The position numbers and the translations under genes are program-made. From positions 1 to 7,889 of the forward strand of contig JAKSCF010000610.1 in NCBI GenBank assembly GCA_022360735.1: a stretch of 7,889 nucleotides of DNA. Reading direction: 5' to 3'. The notes beneath the pieces were generated by a model. It was not told the DNA's origin and ran no database searches. It saw nothing but the letters and a program-made list of their open reading frames with translations. The stretch is from Clostridia bacterium. GTDB lineage: Bacteria; Bacillota_A; Clostridia; Peptostreptococcales; JAAYPU01. The stretch's first letter is position 1. The number at the start of each line of letters is the position of its first letter. Shown here piece after piece: positions 5,801 through 7,889 of this stretch.

Positions 5801-6652
5801 CTAATGACTAAAATCTTTTCTTCTTAAATTATACTGAATATGCTTTGCATCCATAGCATCCCGTAATGCATCGCCTAAAAATGAGAAGGCAACACACACC
5901 ACCACAATAAACACACCTGGTGCCAATAGTTGTTTTGGATGAGAGATGATTACAGAGCGGGCTTCACTCAACATCATTCCCCATTCAGCTTTTGGTGCTT
6001 CTATCCCTACCCCTAAAAAAGAGAATCCCGAAACAGATAAGATCAACAAGCTTATATTGCTGCTGGCAATGACCATAATTTCTGGAATGACTGAGGGAAT
6101 TACATGTTTGAAAACGATTTTAATTGTAGAGTCACCTGTTGCTTGTGCAAAGCGTATATAATTCTTATCAGTATATTTCATAATTGCGATTCGGAAGACC
6201 CGTGCATACCAAGGCCAACGTAAAAATATCATTGTCAGCAAAATATTTTTCAATCCGATGCCAAATATTCCGATACTGGCCAGTACCATTGCATCAGGAG
6301 GAAAAGACAGTATAATATCACACACCCGCATCAATATCTCATCAATCCACCCTTTAAAATAGCCTGCCAAGAGTCCAACGATTAATCCGATGCCATTAAT
6401 GGCTAACATTGTGCCTATAACCAACAATACACTTGGTTGAATACCATATAATATTCTTGAAAACACACATCGGCCAAGATAATCATTGCCAAAAGGATAA
6501 GCAAGGCTTGCTTTACTAAACTTAAGTGCCATGTTGATTTCATCTGGATCATTGGGTGCTAATTGAGGCGCAAAAAAACCCAATAATACAATAATTGAAA
6601 TGACCAAAATGGATACCACTGCTATAGGATCTTTCTTTAATTTTTCAATCAT
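5801..6652 (-). CDS. nikC: NikC-type ABC transporter permease
   Basis: This 283-residue membrane permease of the DppC/OppC/NikC class pairs with NikB to form the channel. The ATG at 6652 lies six bases after the nikB stop and is preceded by AAGGA in the end of nikB, which suggests translational coupling. The N-terminal helix is at about residues 9-29, followed by APNDPDEI and the class signature YPFGNDYLGR...SRILYG at about 52-70. The EAA loop is at about 162-186 (KNYIRFAQATG, then KHVIP). GFSFLGVGIEAPKAEWG at about 209-225 is the strongest family motif, and FLGDALRDAMDAK at about 258-270 is the usual end of these permeases (normally DPR; here DAK). Length is typical and nothing is broken. 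The role is well supported; the exact substrate is inferred from the operon. Confidence 0.94.
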   Translation of the reverse strand: MIEKLKKDPIAVVSILVISIIVLLGFFAPQLAPNDPDEINMALKFSKASLAYPFGNDYLGRCVFSRILYGIQPSVLLVIGTMLAINGIGLIVGLLAGYFKGWIDEILMRVCDIILSFPPDAMVLASIGIFGIGLKNILLTMIFLRWPWYARVFRIAIMKYTDKNYIRFAQATGDSTIKIVFKHVIPSVIPEIMVIASSNISLLILSVSGFSFLGVGIEAPKAEWGMMLSEARSVIISHPKQLLAPGVFIVVVCVAFSFLGDALRDAMDAKHIQYNLRRKDFSH

Positions 6653-6658
6653 ATCACT

Positions 6659-7588
6659 TTAATCCTTCCGTAATCTTGGATTCACAACAACATTAATGAT
6701 ATCCGCTAGAATATTGAAGCTACAATAAAAGACAGCTATCAATAACACATAGGCTTGAATAACAGGAATGTCTCTACTTAAAACTGCATTTAAACATAAC
6801 CTGCCAATGCCTGGCCAAGCAAAAATATTTTCTATCACAACTGTACCAACCAGCATACCAGGTATCGCCATTGAAAAGACCACAATAGCCGTCTGTAAGG
6901 AATTCCTTAAAATATGCATTGTTATTCTTTTTTCTGAAACACCACTTGATCTATAAAAATTCACATACTCTTCATTGACATTTTCCAACATCGCATTTCG
7001 AATTAACCTAAAGTAGAAACCACAATAACCAATGGACATAACAATGGTAGGAAGAACAAGTGACTTTAATGATTCTGCACCACTTGTTGGAAGCCACCGC
7101 ATCTTGACTCCAAACACCCAAGCCAATATACTCCCTACCAAGTATGAGGGGGTTGCCAGTAGGACAAACATGACAATTCTCATAAGCCTATCTAATCTTC
7201 TGCCCTCCCATAATGCACAAAGCACGCCAAGGAATATGGAAATGGTTATGGTAATGACCGCTGTTATCAAAGACAATTGCAATGTGTATAAAAAAGCTGT
7301 TGATATGTCCTTACTGACATCTTTATTGGTCACAAATGATTTGCCGAACTCAAATCGTAAAGCTTTGTTCAACCAATCTGCATAACGTGATATAAAAGGT
7401 CTATCAAACCCATATTTAATATTGGTCTCTTCTATTAGGTCTTCTGTAATAGCGGGAACCCCTTGAGCTTCCAATACAATAACAGCTGGTTCTTTTGCAG
7501 ATGCATTAATCAATAAAAAAGCAAAGAACGATACGACGAAAAACAATGGCACGAAAAATAGAATTCTTTTCAAAATATATGCATGCAT
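6659..7588 (-). CDS. nikB: NikB-type ABC transporter permease
   Basis: This 309-residue inner-membrane permease is of the DppB/OppB/NikB class and would form one half of the translocation channel. The start is the ATG at 7588, with AGGTGAGAGG directly upstream. Visible features are an N-terminal membrane helix (about residues 8-28), an outside loop of about 70 residues containing YGFDRPFISRYADWL and FGKSF, as usual for this class, and then five more hydrophobic segments. The cytoplasmic EAA loop that docks on the ATPases is at about 207-229 (EEYVNFYRSSG, then HILRNS). The family-typical VIENIFAWPGIGRL is at about 251-264, and the C-terminus DIINVVVNPRLR matches the class ending. Length is normal. 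The stop lies six bases before the nikC start. The substrate could be nickel, a metal-metallophore complex or a peptide; the NikA-like tail upstream favours nickel. Confidence 0.93.
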   Translation of the reverse strand: MHAYILKRILFFVPLFFVVSFFAFLLINASAKEPAVIVLEAQGVPAITEDLIEETNIKYGFDRPFISRYADWLNKALRFEFGKSFVTNKDVSKDISTAFLYTLQLSLITAVITITISIFLGVLCALWEGRRLDRLMRIVMFVLLATPSYLVGSILAWVFGVKMRWLPTSGAESLKSLVLPTIVMSIGYCGFYFRLIRNAMLENVNEEYVNFYRSSGVSEKRITMHILRNSLQTAIVVFSMAIPGMLVGTVVIENIFAWPGIGRLCLNAVLSRDIPVIQAYVLLIAVFYCSFNILADIINVVVNPRLRKD

Positions 7589-7614
7589 CCTCTCACCTCT
7601 TTGCTATCGTCACA

Positions 7615-7889
7615 CTAATAGTAAAATTTGTTTAATGGAAATTCAAGGTGCGTTTGATTGAACGTTATACCTTTTAGTTCTTTTTTAGCCGTTATAATAG
7701 GGCTTGAATATGACAAAGGAATAAACACACACTCTTCATGTACAATTCCCAAGGCTTTTTCAAATAACTGTATTCTTTTTTCCTCATCTGTAGAGATTAA
7801 TGCATTTTCTACCGCTGCCTTAAGAACATCATAGTTGTCTAACTCAATAGCGGCATTCAGATAAGCCATCTCAGAAAATAGTCCTGTTA
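7615..7889 (-). CDS. nikA: NikA-like nickel/peptide ABC transporter substrate-binding protein, C-terminal part (5' end beyond window)
   Basis: This is the C-terminal 91 or so codons of an extracytoplasmic solute-binding protein (family 5, the NikA/DppA/OppA fold); the reading frame is open through the right edge, so the true start is outside the window. An internal ATG at 7869 is not a real start, because coding-like sequence (TGLFSE) continues upstream of it. The stretch reading HEECVFIPLSYSS, then ITAKKELKGI and a final EFPLNKFYY, follows the pattern I know from the C-terminus of Escherichia coli NikA (a VHE...PISY... motif, a KPELGNI-like segment, then EIPFE). By family knowledge the protein would be a lipid-anchored receptor that delivers substrate to the NikB/NikC channel. 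It ends 26 bases before nikB in the same orientation, so it is probably the first gene of the same operon. The metal- or peptide-binding residues are not visible, so nickel as the substrate is inferred from similarity. Confidence 0.85.
   Translation of the reverse strand, partial: TGLFSEMAYLNAAIELDNYDVLKAAVENALISTDEEKRIQLFEKALGIVHEECVFIPLSYSSPIITAKKELKGITFNQTHLEFPLNKFYY

Noticed and set aside
2652..7889. Whole right side as a novel system
   Set aside because: All the genes there match well-known families (NikABCDE-type importer, MATE exporter) with intact motifs and normal lengths.

Overview
This is an AT-rich window with Gram-positive style ribosome-binding sites (GGAGGGG, AAGGTGG, AGAGGT) and TTG or GTG starts at several genes. 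Together with the protein types it suggests a low-GC Bacillota genome, most likely a Clostridia member; the species cannot be named from the sequence alone. Every supported gene lies on the minus strand, so the window reads from right to left.

Right half (about 7889 to 4234): the distal part of a nickel/peptide-type ABC importer operon in the order nikA (C-terminal part only, cut by the window edge), nikB, nikC, nikD, nikE. The genes are 5 to 26 bases apart or overlap by a few bases, as expected of one transcript. NikA would capture the substrate outside the membrane, NikB and NikC form the channel, and NikD and NikE supply ATP hydrolysis. The last codons of nikE carry a run of 17 A (coding strand), which is a potential slippage site. 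Upstream control of this operon lies outside the window.

Middle (4058 to 2652): after 175 bases comes a stand-alone MATE-family multidrug/sodium antiporter gene.

Left part (2651 to 1): an accessory stretch. It contains a 249-residue protein with a DUF6966-like C-terminus, a remnant-like intergenic segment with an inverted repeat, then a small putative lipoprotein and a small membrane protein with a DUF5673-like tail. The last two sit back to back, stop codon against TTG start, in the same reading frame. A good hairpin terminator closes this group. The three genes are bracketed by two diverged direct copies of an intergenic element (about 22-255 and 2343-2533). Each copy lies upstream of a minus-strand gene: the 249-residue gene on the right, and a gene that must begin just beyond the left edge, because a ribosome-binding site lies at bases 4-11. 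The element contains a hairpin whose sequence differences between copies are tolerated as G-U pairs only in minus-strand RNA.

The importer and the MATE gene are ordinary. The points worth a second look are the repeated structured element and the gene cassette it brackets, the A17 tract in nikE, and the inverted-repeat relic at 1265-1415. Nothing here proves a new biological system.
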